Assembly: GCA_023079485.1 (NCBI GenBank)
Contig: CM041083.1
Location: 153,406,552 to 153,470,551 of the forward strand
Length of the DNA: 64,000 bases
Reading direction: 5' to 3'
From: Archilochus colubris
Taxonomy: Eukaryota > Chordata > Aves > Apodiformes > Trochilidae
Shown here: positions 12,169 through 22,580 of the stretch, piece after piece
Position numbering within the stretch: the first letter of the stretch is position 1
Layout: every line of letters begins with the position of its first letter
Made by a program: the position numbers and the translations under genes
Notes under the pieces: model-generated
The model's database searches: none
What the model was told of the DNA's origin: nothing
What the model saw: the letters and a program-made list of their open reading frames with translations, nothing else

Positions 12169-13769
12169 GTAAGGTCATTGACCTAACATGTAGAGCATTA
12201 CCCTGCAACTCATGATGGTCTTAAAGGTACCTGTAACACACCCAAAACCCTGGGCAAAGGGAGCACTGCCACACCACCCACTGCTCTCTGTATGACACAT
12301 CAAAGTTTGTTTAAGGCTCATGAGCCCGTTGGTCATTTCTCATGGTTCATGCAGTGTTTTTAGTGACTCGGGGTTTTTTAATTATTCACTCTACATACAT
12401 GTTCTTCTGAAGCTGAAACTTTATTTTGGTTTTCCATTTTTGCAGTGTTTTCTGTGTCTTGCAGCACCATGAAAGCCCAATGCCTTCCCCTTTAGTACTA
12501 TATAGCTGGGCCATGATGATGCTCACAGGATCAGTCACCACTTCACATGTAACATTGTTTGTGACAGGGGCCCTTTTGGGGGGCTTTCTAGGGGTGCCAA
12601 AGGAAGTGGGAGACAGTCAGAGGAAGATCTAAGAAAAGTTGGGTATGACAGTGTCAAAAATGTCCATCAGCCTATCACAAAACAGAATGAAAAGACATGG
12701 GGAGTGATGGTCTAGGAAGTGTCAGCCTCTTTGTATGCTGTGGGACCACACTGTGTTTATGATATTCTTCTGGGTAAGGGCAACTTGGCAATAACTGAGC
12801 ATTATGAAAACACATGTGCAATGACATAGCATGTGGCAGGACTCTTCCTGTCATAAAATGGTATCTAAAAGAACATGGTGGACTCTGAGCATGCAGTGGT
12901 CTCCCAGCTCTGCTATCCTCTGGCTGTCCCCCCTGCCATAAACTCATGGTTGAAATAAAATGTCAGTGCCCTCTCTTTTTGCAGGGGAAGGGACTTCCTG
13001 GTCTGATGTACATCTGGGTAAACTGGAAGTGGCAACTGGTCCTGCAGGTCACAATAGAACATATGAACAAAAGAGGTTCATGACTTCTAGGGTGAATGGT
13101 GTCTAGGGCTGTCTGCAGGAGTGGGCTGAGATTTTGCTGGAAGCTGGAAGTGGGGTACCTCCTGCTTCTTACCTTGAATCAACATTGCCCCTATTTATTA
13201 TCAAGGAAAAGGTCAAGCAGATTACACAGTGTTCTACTACATAATTTGTTATTCCTTGTCATGGTGGGAAAATGCTCATTCCTATTCTCATTCTTGCATG
13301 GTTTCTTGAGTACAGTGAGATCAGTGTTGCAGGCTTTGCTTAAAATCGGAGAGGATCAGCATTGATAGAGATTTACAGTGTATAACAACAAACTGTATCT
13401 ATGAAAACATGTGTTGTAAAAGTCTATATTTGATCAAAAAAACAAAAAAAAACCAAAAAAAAACATGAAACAGGAGAAGAACTATGAATATTAAAGAAAA
13501 ATCAGAAAATTTTTTTGTATGTTGAAAACCACACAGTATACTCTTCCTTTGCTAATTAGCTTATGGTAATATATGGAGTTCATATAGTGAGTTCATACGA
13601 GGAAACCCTGTATTTGGAGTCCTTGAAGGTACATATAAAGACATGAGAGATGATAGAGAGTTTATTTTATAGGTGTTAAGGAAAATATTTTTCCCCATGA
13701 CTTTATACATATATATATATATATATGAAAAGGTTTAGCTGCTACTTTTTTCTTCTGTTTCTAAAACAG
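12169..13769. other. Non-coding DNA with poly-A and (TA)n stretches
   Basis: 13434-13465 is an A-rich simple stretch and 13709-13726 an (AT)n run. Short frames at 12426-13365 have no supporting features. No transposon was recognised. Confidence 0.5.
13709..13726. repeat. (AT)n microsatellite
   Basis: An uninterrupted alternating AT run of 18 bases, 43 bases before the candidate exon acceptor at 13770. Confidence 0.9.
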
Positions 13770-13928
13770 TTTTCCAGCAATGGAAAGAGTACTTTTTATG
13801 CTGGGATGGAGTCTGCTATAAATACTTTGCTGTCCTTAAGACCATCACAACCAGAGAACTGGCAAGATGCTTTATTTTCTACAAGTCTCGCCTGCAAGGA
13901 GAGATGTAAACCACGGGTACTAAATCAA
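13770..13928 (+). other. Candidate exon 3 (159 bp), unidentified
   Basis: It is preceded by a long pyrimidine tract and CAG (TTTTTTCTTCTGTTTCTAAAACAG) and followed by the consensus donor GTGAGT. Frame 0 is open across all 53 codons (starts FSSNGKSTFYAGMES, ends CKPRVLNQ), giving a symmetric 0-0 exon. A second frame, the one in phase with 12080-12168, is open for 45 codons (starts FQQWKEYFLCWDG) and then meets TAA, which would make it a terminal exon. Both cannot be right. No poly-A signal lies close downstream, which weakens the terminal reading. I cannot name a gene. Confidence 0.3.
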
Positions 13929-14289
13929 GTGAGTCATTGGTCTGACTTTTGTGTCATTCCCCTGAGTCACTGACAAGTTATTATCAGGGACTTTTTGGTT
14001 GCTATCTGTGCAGCTAGGGGTGGATAGGAAAGATATATTTGACTACTCAAGACTGAGCAAGAGGGCTTAGTCTTCCAAGACTGAGAATTACCAGATTCCA
14101 TTGTGAGGCCTGTGCTTGCCTTCCAGATCCTGCCCAGTGTCTGTGAGAGCAAAAGGGAAGAGACAGAAGACTCAGACAGCTCAAACAGAGCTCAAACAGA
14201 GCCATAGCCATTAGGAACACCTGGCCATTGAGACTTGTTCACTTAGCCAGTAGTCAGAAAACAATATTTCTGTCATTTCTAGTTAAAAA
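13929..14289. other. Non-coding DNA, nothing recognised
   Basis: No transposon, exon-like pattern or repeat was recognised apart from a short tandem of ACAGAGCTCAAAC at about 14180-14205. Confidence 0.5.
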
Positions 14290-14830
14290 ATATAAAATGG
14301 GGCAGCTGAGGTCTCCCTCAGGGATGTCGGAGTAGATCTTGTCTGGTTGGAGCAAGCTGGAGCCAGTTGGATCAAGTTGGAGCTGGGTCCTCCATACCAC
14401 TGCTCATGTGATGATGCCCAGTGGGAGCTACCAGTGGCCACTAGCCAGCCAGAAGCAGTGATCAGACAGACCCAAGGAGGGGAGGGGGAACAACACCCCT
14501 TTTTGTCAGGAGAGGGTTGGGCATCTGTCCCCTCTCCTATGGTGCCCCAGAAGGAACTTCCAAGGCAGGAGAAAAACGTAGCCACAGAGTCCCAAGAGGG
14601 ATCCTGTGTCCAAAGGGGCTGCACCCATTGCAAGCAACCTCCTCCACCTGGCAGGTACTGCAAAGCACTGACCCTCACTGTGGCAGCCACCACTGAGGAA
14701 ATTCAGCTTCATCAGCCTGAGGATCCCAGAAACACAGAAATGCTTAACGGCACTGAAGAGGTGTTAGTGTTAGTAATCTCTCTTTTGTGTAACCCTTTCA
14801 AGAGTATTATCATTTTGACATTTCTGTAAC
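14290..14830. other. Unidentified GC-richer block with long open frames on both strands
   Basis: GC content is clearly above the surroundings. The + frame at 14347-14829 gives 160 residues (starts MEQAGASWIKLELG), including a Cys/His/Pro cluster CTHCKQPPPPGRYC. The - frame at 14283-14693 gives 136 residues. The cluster does not have the spacing of a retroviral zinc knuckle (C-x2-C-x4-H-x4-C). GGTTGGAGCAAGCTGGAGCCAG-type near repeats lie at 14345-14390. Because both strands are open, this is more likely a GC-rich repeat or retroviral remnant than a gene. It lies 570 bases upstream of the LTR-like module at 15402. Confidence 0.3.
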
Positions 14831-14959
14831 AATTTAAAAATTTATTAAGGAAAAAATTCTGGATCCATAGCTTTGATTTGTTCCCTTTTGCCCATAATAA
14901 GATCTTGACCGTAAGAACTTGTGAACTGGGAGGAGTCTGAAAAAAACACATTCCCCTAG

Positions 14960-15234
14960 CCTCAAAACCCACGGGGTGAGGTGACGTAAGGTGGTGAAGT
15001 ATGTATGTGTGGTACTACAGATGGTTTACCCCCCCCCCCCAAACACACGTTAGCAATATTCTGGCTTTTGAGCTAGGTAAACGTGTGGTGGGAAAACGAA
15101 CTGTGCTGGGCATGGTGGGATTCTCGGTTGTCCACTAATGTAAACCCTGGAGACAGAATCGGCCTGCTATACAGCACAGATCATGGAAAAAACACACGGC
15201 ATAACCATGCCAAATGGGATGTGTATATATAGGG

Positions 15235-15277
<43 letters not shown>

Positions 15278-15400
15278 AAAAATTATATATAGAAAAAAAT
15301 TACTGACCCAAGAGCCACGGGGTGAAATGTGGTATATATGTGGAACCGAAAATATAAAATATGTCTCTTGAATCAATTTTCTCTTTTTCCTTCATCCGGC
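14960..15400 (+). other. Possible retroviral internal or flanking remnant with duplicated motif
   Basis: CCACGGGGTGA followed by GTGGTGAAGTATGTATGTGTGG (14969-15011) recurs in shortened form at 15317-15345 (CCACGGGGTGAAATGTGG, then TATATATGTGGAACC). The block has more CpG than its surroundings, as the adjacent LTR-like module does, so it may belong to the same young insertion. It also holds a C11 run at 15031-15041. No coding sequence is recognisable. Confidence 0.3.
15240..15269. repeat. (TA)n microsatellite
   Basis: About 15 TA units follow GGGATGTG. A shorter GGGATGTGTATATATA copy lies just before at 15218-15231, so the microsatellite and its leader are duplicated. Confidence 0.92.
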
Positions 15401-15589
15401 TTGTAATTACCATATGTTTACCTCAATGTATGCCTGTCAGACACCTAGAAGATAAAGTTACTTATCAGGTCGCCCAAACTAGCAGGACTCCAGTACACAA
15501 AAGATAAGAAATGACTCATCCCAGGAAGCCTGGAGATTTGTATGTATCAGGGCCATATTCAATGAAGGGACCCCTCTTTCTTTTTGGGG

Positions 15590-15596
15590 TATAAAA
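15590..15596 (+). promoter_or_regulatory. TATA box of the LTR-like element
   Basis: TATAAAA is preceded by CTTTTTGGGG. GC-rich sequence begins 25-30 bases downstream, where transcription would start. Confidence 0.5.
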
Positions 15597-15839
15597 AACC
15601 CTAAGGAAAAAGGGAAAAGCGGCTTCTTCGTCCAGACGCTCCCTCATCTCGGCACCTCGGCTTCCAGCTATGTAAAGACAGAGCAGCGACTCGAATGACA
15701 GAGAACCAGGAGCAGCCCCCAGCCCGAGGGATTTCTCTCTTTTGTTTCTCCCTTTTTTACTCTTAACGACCCTCGAGTTAAGGTGATTATTTTATACAAA
15801 GGCCTTATGGCCAGTAAACTGGCTTTCACTGTTTTTAGA

Positions 15840-15845
15840 AATAAA
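15840..15845 (+). terminator. Poly-A signal AATAAA
   Basis: AATAAACCCTTGTAACT is followed by a TG-rich stretch (GTCTGGTTATTTTGT) about 30 bases later, the usual layout of a retroviral poly-A site. Confidence 0.5.
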
Positions 15846-15960
15846 CCCTTGTAACTAATTTTAAATCCAACAGTCTGGTTATTTTGTAATTCAAGCATTG
15901 TCTCTGGGTAGTGGCTGATTTATCCTCATAATCAATATATAAAATAATAAGCGGATCAGT

Positions 15961-18900
15961 ATGGAAAATTCAATGGTAAGCAAATTTCTGTTTAAATAGA
16001 AATGTATACATTTATTTTTGAAGCACTAACCCTAAAATACTTTCTTCTCTTGATGCTGCATGCTGAAGCTCATTTCATAAATTTTCAACACAGATCTAGC
16101 TTATTGATAATGAAGATCAAATCTCAACAATAGTTATGTGTAATGTCTCATGATCCTTGATGCCCTTTCTTGCCTTGCCCTAATTGTGATTATTTATCCC
16201 TCATTGAACTTTTTCTTCCATCATTATCACTTTATTCTTCTGTATTTTTTAATTACAAATACATACTTTTTTTGACATACAAAGTTATTAGTTCCATGTT
16301 TCTAGAAAGACAATGTTCCCCTTTCAGAGAATATAATAATTTTCTTCTTTTCCTTGGATGAGACTTTTGCTGTTATCACCAGGAATCACTGGATGAAGGG
16401 CTGAGAAAGAAAAAGACTTGTTGGTACTAAAACATGCTTGTAAATTTCCTTGGATAGAGCAGAGCTCTTTCTGAAAGACAGAAGAAATAGCCCAGGCCCT
16501 CTCAGAAAAGTTCCTACAGACAGCCCTCAAGTGTATACCAAGATGCTGATCCTTACTATTGCAGGTCATTAAAAGTACCTTTTCTCCTTACCTCAGATCT
16601 ATCAACCAGTGTGTCACAAAGCTGACAGAGCAACTTGTACTTTGAGAAGAGTTAATTGCAAGATTATAATTTGATATTGGATCATTGAAAAAAAATGCTG
16701 TTACAGAGGAGTATCTAGAGATAGCTGATCCATTGCAGTGGTCAGAAGTTCAATTTTATACACTCCTATGTGTGAAGGAATGATGTGCTAAGTCCTCTGG
16801 TTAGGAAAATGTGAAGATGCTATTTAAAGAGAACAAAGATAATAGACATGAAGATTTGTTGAGATGGGTCATAGGGACCAAACTTTGGAGTAGAAATTGA
16901 TGCAAATCTTATTGAGTTAAATCTTATCTGCTTTATGTCAGATTTTGTTTCATCACCACCACCACCATTTGGGTTGAGTCTGACAAATCTGAGAGAACTG
17001 AGTGGAACAGGAGATTTAAGGAAGCACAGAAAAGGAAACACACACCAGAAATAGATTCAGATAGGGGGCAAATTCATATAGCCAAGGAGGGATATGTTAA
17101 AGACTGTAGCTAGAATCTTTTTATATTTGATTATATTCTCTTATAATGACCTATGTTTCACTTTCTTTTTTAGAACAGATAATGTGCCTCAACATACACT
17201 TAAACAAATTCCTTGAACATATTTCCAATCTACACAGTACCAGAATTCTTCCAGTTTATCTCATGGTTCACTGTGCAGGGGTTGACCCTCCATCCTCCAG
17301 CCCCAGATCTCTACTAGATTTTATTTCTAATGCAAGTACATATTGCATGGTGAACAGCATATGTTGTACTTTCCAACTTAGCTATGTTGTTAAATAACAC
17401 AGAGCCATGGATCAGTCTTAGGATAAATAGTCCTGGATAATTGGAACAAATGGTATTGCACCCACATCGATTAATGTTAGCTATTGCTACTGCAATATTT
17501 TATTGGATGGAGCTCATTGGAATGATATAAAACAGAGCAACTGGATGAATGAGAATTTAAATATTGCAAGTGACCTAGTAATGATCTGTGTTTAAGTTCA
17601 AAACCTTGCCCTGTATCTTTAGTCCCAAGGTCTCTGCCTTACAAACTGTTTTCTCTATGAGCTAAGGAAGCACTCAGCATCCCACTCTTGACCAGGATGA
17701 ACTATTCATACAGTCAATACTGGAGACCTGAAAGGAAAGATCTTAGACTACCAAATATGCATCCAGAAAAACACATTCTTAAATGGAGATTGGGTTGGGG
17801 AAAAGAGAGAAGGGAGGGAGAGAGGGGAATGTATGTATGTTTACAAAGGAGAACATCAGGAAGAACTGAAAAATGTGCCAGAAAGGTTTATAGGCTTGCC
17901 AAGAGAAGCCCAAGAGCATCACCTGGATGCAAGATAATCAGAATGAATATTTGCCTGAGGACCTACTCCATGAAATAATTTTGCATAATAACAGAGTAGC
18001 TTCATACCTGTTCAGCATTTCAAAACTGGCAAGATAATTTTGTACTCTGGTAATTAACCCTCTGCTGTGGAACCTTGGCATTACTGCACAAAGTTCTATG
18101 CTCAGTGGTAATGGAGGAGGCAGGACTTAACATAGTGAAACTATAAATACCTGGAAGGTTCAGTATCCATCTAATTCAGAACATTTCCCCTTCAATGTGA
18201 AATCAAAGTGATGAGCACCTAGCAGGTTGTTGGCAGCTGTTCAACAACCTTTTTAGCGTGCATTTGCACCTGGTTAAGAATCCATCAACTAATCAGAAAA
18301 AAGCTTTAGGTTACATTCTAAAAATGCTATCCCTACAAATAAACCTGGTGTCATGAAGTAAAACATTAATTTGCAAGTCTACGTGACTAATAAGATATGA
18401 CCTATGTACCAGGACACAAGATAATTGTGGATTGCCTACAGCAACAAGTACATCTACCTGTCTCACATTCATACTGATAGATCATGTCAAATGTGTCCTC
18501 AATTTATACAGCATTAGTTATATATGCATTGGCAACTGTTCTTCTAAGGGCTAGTGTCCAGTCTTCGTAACAGCATAACACACCCATACTGTACTATAAT
18601 AATGTAAGAAAAAGACATCACAGACTGCTCTTCCATTCTTATCATACCCCCTAAGATGGAGGCCTGTGAAGAATTTGATGAGATTTGCAAACATTCTAAG
18701 GACTCACCATCCACCAACTCTAGGGCCTTTAGATACACACTATTAATTATCAATATATATTTGGACCATAACTCTGATGTTAAGTGCATCAGTTATAAGA
18801 AGTAAGCACACTTCTCAGGCCAAGTGTTGAGGAGTAGTTTATGATCACAGACTACCTTTAAAGTTTGTGTCTAACTGCATAGAAGTAATTGGACATTTAA

Positions 18901-19263
18901 CCCTTCATTTCTTATATTCTCTTCCCCATCATTCATTCCTTGTGTCCTCAAAATGTTACTATTTTGTGTTCACTAGGACGTTTTTCCTCCCATTTCTGAT
19001 TGCTTAAAATAATGTGAAGACTGAGTGGTTGCTTTGCATGCCCTTGAGTTTGACATGATGTAGCAGGATGTTTGACTTTACGAAGCCTAGAAAGCTTTGA
19101 AAGACATTACAGGAAAGAAGGGAGGTTGTCTGGAACTATACTACAGCCATGTCTATATTTTCTTTCAGAGGAAATTAGCTAATTCACTTCATTTATCAGC
19201 TTTGGAATGAATGAACATTTATGGCATTCATGTAATTAAGGCACCAGAACCCATGAGTAGCTG
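15961..19263. other. AT-rich DNA without recognised features
   Basis: No transposon family was recognised by eye. Small frames (60-96 codons) lack splice support. Possible exon decoys at about 16385-16422 (ESLDEGL) and 18719-18800 have weak acceptors. Confidence 0.5.
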
Positions 19264-19268
19264 GAAGT
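19264..19268. repeat. Target-site duplication, left copy (GAAGT)
   Basis: GAAGT precedes the LTR and GAAGC follows it at 19852-19856: a 5-base duplication with one later change. Confidence 0.65.
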
Positions 19269-19851
19269 TGTCTTGTTTTAACCAAACCCAGCTGCCAACT
19301 AAGCAGCAGACATCCGTTTGCTTATTCCCCCCAGTTGGGATAGGGAAGAGAATCAGAAGAATAAAAGTGAGAAAACTCATGTGTTGAGATAAAGACTGTT
19401 TAATAGACTAAGAAAAAGTTGTTCACACAAGCAAAGCAAAACAACGAATTAATTCACTACTTCCCATCATCAGGCAGGTGTTCAGTCATCTCCAGGAAAT
19501 TAGGGTTCTATCACATGTAACTGCTACTTGGGAACAAAAAAGCCATCACTCTGAATGTCTTCCCCTCCTCCTTCTTCCCACAGTTTTCTCTGTTGAGTAT
19601 GATGTCATATGGTATGGAATATCCCTTTGATTTCTTGGGGTCCCCTGTCCTGGCTGTGTCTCTTCACAGTTTCTTGTGCAGTCACAGACTACTCAGTGGT
19701 GGGATGGTGAGAGAAGCAGAAAAGGTCTTGACTTTGTGTAAGCACTGCTCAGAAGGTAAAAAAAACACCCCTGTATTATTATCAACAGAGTTTTCACCCC
19801 ATTGGAACTACTTTGAAGAAAACTAACTGTATTCCAGCCAAAACCAGCACA
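19269..19851 (-). mobile_element. Solo LTR, ERVL-like, a different subfamily
   Basis: On the + strand it opens TGTCTTGTTTTAACC and closes CCAGCCAAAACCAGCACA. Read on the - strand it therefore starts TGTGCTGGTTTTGGCTGG and ends GGTTAAAACAAGACA, the ends of a widespread avian LTR type. A CRE-like TGATGTCATATGGTATGG block (about 19600-19618) matches the promoter area of the 4930-5727 LTR in position and wording, so the two subfamilies are related. Length is 583 bp, with no internal genes. The imperfect GAAGT/GAAGC flanks support the borders. It is older than copies B and C, judging by its decay. Confidence 0.85.
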
Positions 19852-20045
19852 GAAGCTGAGTTATTCGAACCTTCATAGGTAACCAATAATACAAATATCA
19901 CATTGCTGCTACCTTATCTCTCAGAAGAGTTTACACAGGAAGAAAATTTTCTTTCTTGCATGAAAAGTCCAGTAATATATTTATATTTAGAAAAAAAATG
20001 GAATAAAATTTTGTAGTGAGAAGTGGTTTTTTTTCTTTTCAAGTA

Positions 20046-20386
20046 CAAGGGGACAAAGGCTTTCCTCATCGTGCTGGTCACACTATTTCTGACACAAACC
20101 AGGATGCTGTTTGCCTTCTTGGCCACCTAGGCAGACTGCTGGCTCATATTCATCCAGTTGTCATTAGATACCCCTGTGTCTTTTTCTTCTGGGCAGCTTT
20201 CCAGCTACTCCAAGTAGTTTGCATGGGTTTGTTGTGACCCAGGTACAGGAGTGGACACTTGGTCTTGTTGAATCCCATGCAGTTGGCCTGGGCCTGCCAA
20301 TCCACCCTGTCCAGGTCCCTCTGTAGACCCTTGCTACCCTCAGACAGATCAACTCACTCCCAGCGTACTGTCATATTCATTTTTCT
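20046..20386 (-). mobile_element. CR1 LINE fragment, ORF2 3' region without tail
   Basis: Reversed CR1 landmarks are seen: GCCTTCTTGGCCACCTAGGCAGACTGCTGGCTCAT, CTGGGCAGCTTTCCAGC, GGGTTTGTTGTGACCCAGGT, CTTGTTGAATCCCATGCAGTTGGCC and TGTCCAGGTCCCTCTG. Both the 3' UTR with its octamers and the 5' two thirds are missing, so this copy has lost its 3' end by later deletion. It is non-coding. Confidence 0.88.
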
Positions 20387-22146
20387 CATTTTTTGGATTG
20401 TAAGACAGGCAAGAATAAGCTAAAAGCATAGAACAGAGCTATTTGACAGAAGACATAGAAGCATCTTTTGTTTTCTAGTAAACTTCTGTATTTCTTATAA
20501 GATTTTTTTTTTCTGTTTTGTTACTTACTATCCCATGTTTCACATGCTTTTTGATTCACAAATAAGAGTAAAGATTTGGAATGTACTTTGCATAGGCACT
20601 GAGTTGTCTCAGCTCCATATGAAATCAAATCACAGTATAGAGTAGAATTCTGGTCTTTGCATAACTAGTGTTAAAAGTTTTTATTTCCCTTTTTAAAAAC
20701 ATTTATTTATTAAAATATCCTTTGTCTTTATCATGCCTTACTTATTGTTAGAAGAAATATACTCACATATAAATATAAAATAAATAATTTAGGCTTGCCA
20801 GCTTAGAATAGCACCTGCAGATTTTCCAGCTATTGGTAATGGCACATGCTGAATATATTATTCAGTTTAAGGAAAAAAAAAAAAGAAAGCCAGTTGCTCT
20901 GTCTGTCATTTTGTTCTACATCTTGCATTCTCTCTATTAAAGACCTCCATTATTAATGTGGAAAAAGAGGAAGCGTTTCATTTTCCCAGTTTGATAAGTA
21001 TTTATGATCTCATTTAGGCATTTCAGTCAGTTTCTCAAAGATATGTGAAATTAATTCAATCCTAGCCCTAGTTACGTAGTTTGTGAAACAGAAATGTAAG
21101 AAATATGACGTTAAGAAGAATGTTAATTGCAAAGACTAGAAATAGATATGACTGAGTTCTTACAAGATCTGTTTTTGTAGGCCATGTCCAAAAGCCTGTA
21201 TATAAATTTACATTTAAGAAACTAAATATAGTTTGGCTTTTCGGAATGCTGACTCACTCAAGAAAGCTGTTGACACAATTGAAAACCAGGGAAGTTTTCG
21301 CTTTCTGAAAATAAAGCCACATTTTATTATATGCATGATTTGACCACATTTGTATAAATATTTCAATCAGGAATTATCTAATTCTTCCTTATGAGTTTCT
21401 CTATTTCCTTTTTCTAAATCCACTCTCTCCATCATCATCTTACCTCCTATATACTGGACAAGCAGTATTTCAAGAAACAACGTCAGATGAAAGGGAATCA
21501 TAACAAAGATCCATATCCAACAATTATTTCGTGTGTGCATAATAAAATCTAGAAGAATTGTTCCTGAAATCTTAAAACTCTTGAGAAGTTAGTGCACAAT
21601 TTTATATTTCTGGCTGAGGCCCAGATTCATCTATATTTCACAGAAATTCAGGCAGGAATATTTTTACAAACGCTTACTGCATTACCTCTCAGTTGGGCAA
21701 TCTCCATGTTAAATGAAAGGATTATACTATTAGTTAGATGAACCCTGAGGCTTCTAGAACTCTGCTTTTCAAATTAAAACTGAGAAAATATTAACCATAC
21801 TAGCAAGAGGAAAATAGACTTAATAATGGCTTAATAGACAGAACAGTTGTTTTACTGGTGTTGATTCTTCATTTGCTATTGAGAGCTCAAGTCTTTTGCC
21901 TATTAAATTCTCAGTGTTATAACAATAAATTTTGAGTGGCAAATGAAGAATTTTAAAAATTATTATTATTTTTAAAAGATGTAAGTCCAAGTTTACTGTA
22001 ATTATTGACATGAATACAATTTTGTCTCCTATTCAGAATTTTCTGATCCTAGTTTTTTAGAAAGATTTTTGTTTTCAATTTCAGTTAGATGCATTCTACT
22101 TATGAATACAGAATTTAGATTTGCAATAATGTTAGCCTTCCAGCCT
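20387..22146. other. AT-rich non-coding DNA
   Basis: No gene or transposon was recognised. A-rich at 20873-20886. Confidence 0.5.
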
Positions 22147-22580
22147 CTCCACAAAGATAATCAGAGGGCTGGAGCATGTCTCCTATGAAGACAAAGAAAA
22201 CCTGAGTTGTTCAGCCTGGAGAAGAGAATGCTCTGGGGAGGTCTTCTAGCAGTCCTCCAGTATCTGAAGTAGGCCTAAACAAAAGATGGGGAGGGACTTT
22301 TTATAACGGCATGTAGTGATAGGACAAGGGGTAATGGCTTTAAATCAGAAGAGGGTAGATTTAAGCTAAACTTTAGGAAGCAATTTTTCACTATGAAGGT
22401 GGTGAGACATTGGAAGGGGTTACCCAAGGAAGTTGTGCCTGCCCTTCTGTGGAAATGTTCAAGGCCAGGCTGGACATGGCTTTGAGCACTTTGGTCTAGT
22501 GGGAGTATCCCTGCCTATGCAGAGGCACTGGTAGTAGATATTCTTTAAGGTCCCTTCCAACTGAAACCATTCTATGCTTC
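22147..22580 (+). mobile_element. CR1 LINE, 3' part
   Basis: It runs from CCTCCACAAAGATAATCAGAGGGCTGGAGCA through TTCAGCCTGGAGAAGAGAATGC, GTAGTGATAGGACAAGGGGTAATGG, GTTCAAGGCCAGGCTGGACATGG and CCATTCTATGC. ORF2 is broken by stops. The tail keeps no full octamer repeat. A strong acceptor-like CTTCCTTCATACAG lies directly after it (22572-22589), created from the CR1 tail. Confidence 0.95.

Larger units (their letters stand above)
15402..15960 (+). mobile_element. LTR-like element with compact promoter and poly-A signal
   Basis: Order on the + strand: a start TGTAATTACC at 15402; a TATA box in GGGGTATAAAAAACC (TATAAAA at 15590-15596); a CpG-rich stretch (GGCTTCTTCGTCCAGACG, then CTCGGCACCTCGG); and AATAAA at 15840-15845. 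The text to about 15893 ends TGTAATTCA, nearly the reverse complement of the start. A TATA-to-AATAAA distance of 250 bases is that of an LTR R region. The right end is uncertain; the sequence stays GC-richer to about 15930. No target duplication was found, so LTR identity is inferred from signal order and base composition. Confidence 0.55.

Noticed and set aside
14347..14829. Retroviral nucleocapsid zinc knuckle in the CTHCKQPPPPGRYC cluster
   Set aside because: The spacing does not fit C-x2-C-x4-H-x4-C, and the opposite strand is also open.
13709..15269. (TA)n runs as a possible CRISPR-like or regular array
   Set aside because: They are plain dinucleotide microsatellites without spacers; the genome is avian.
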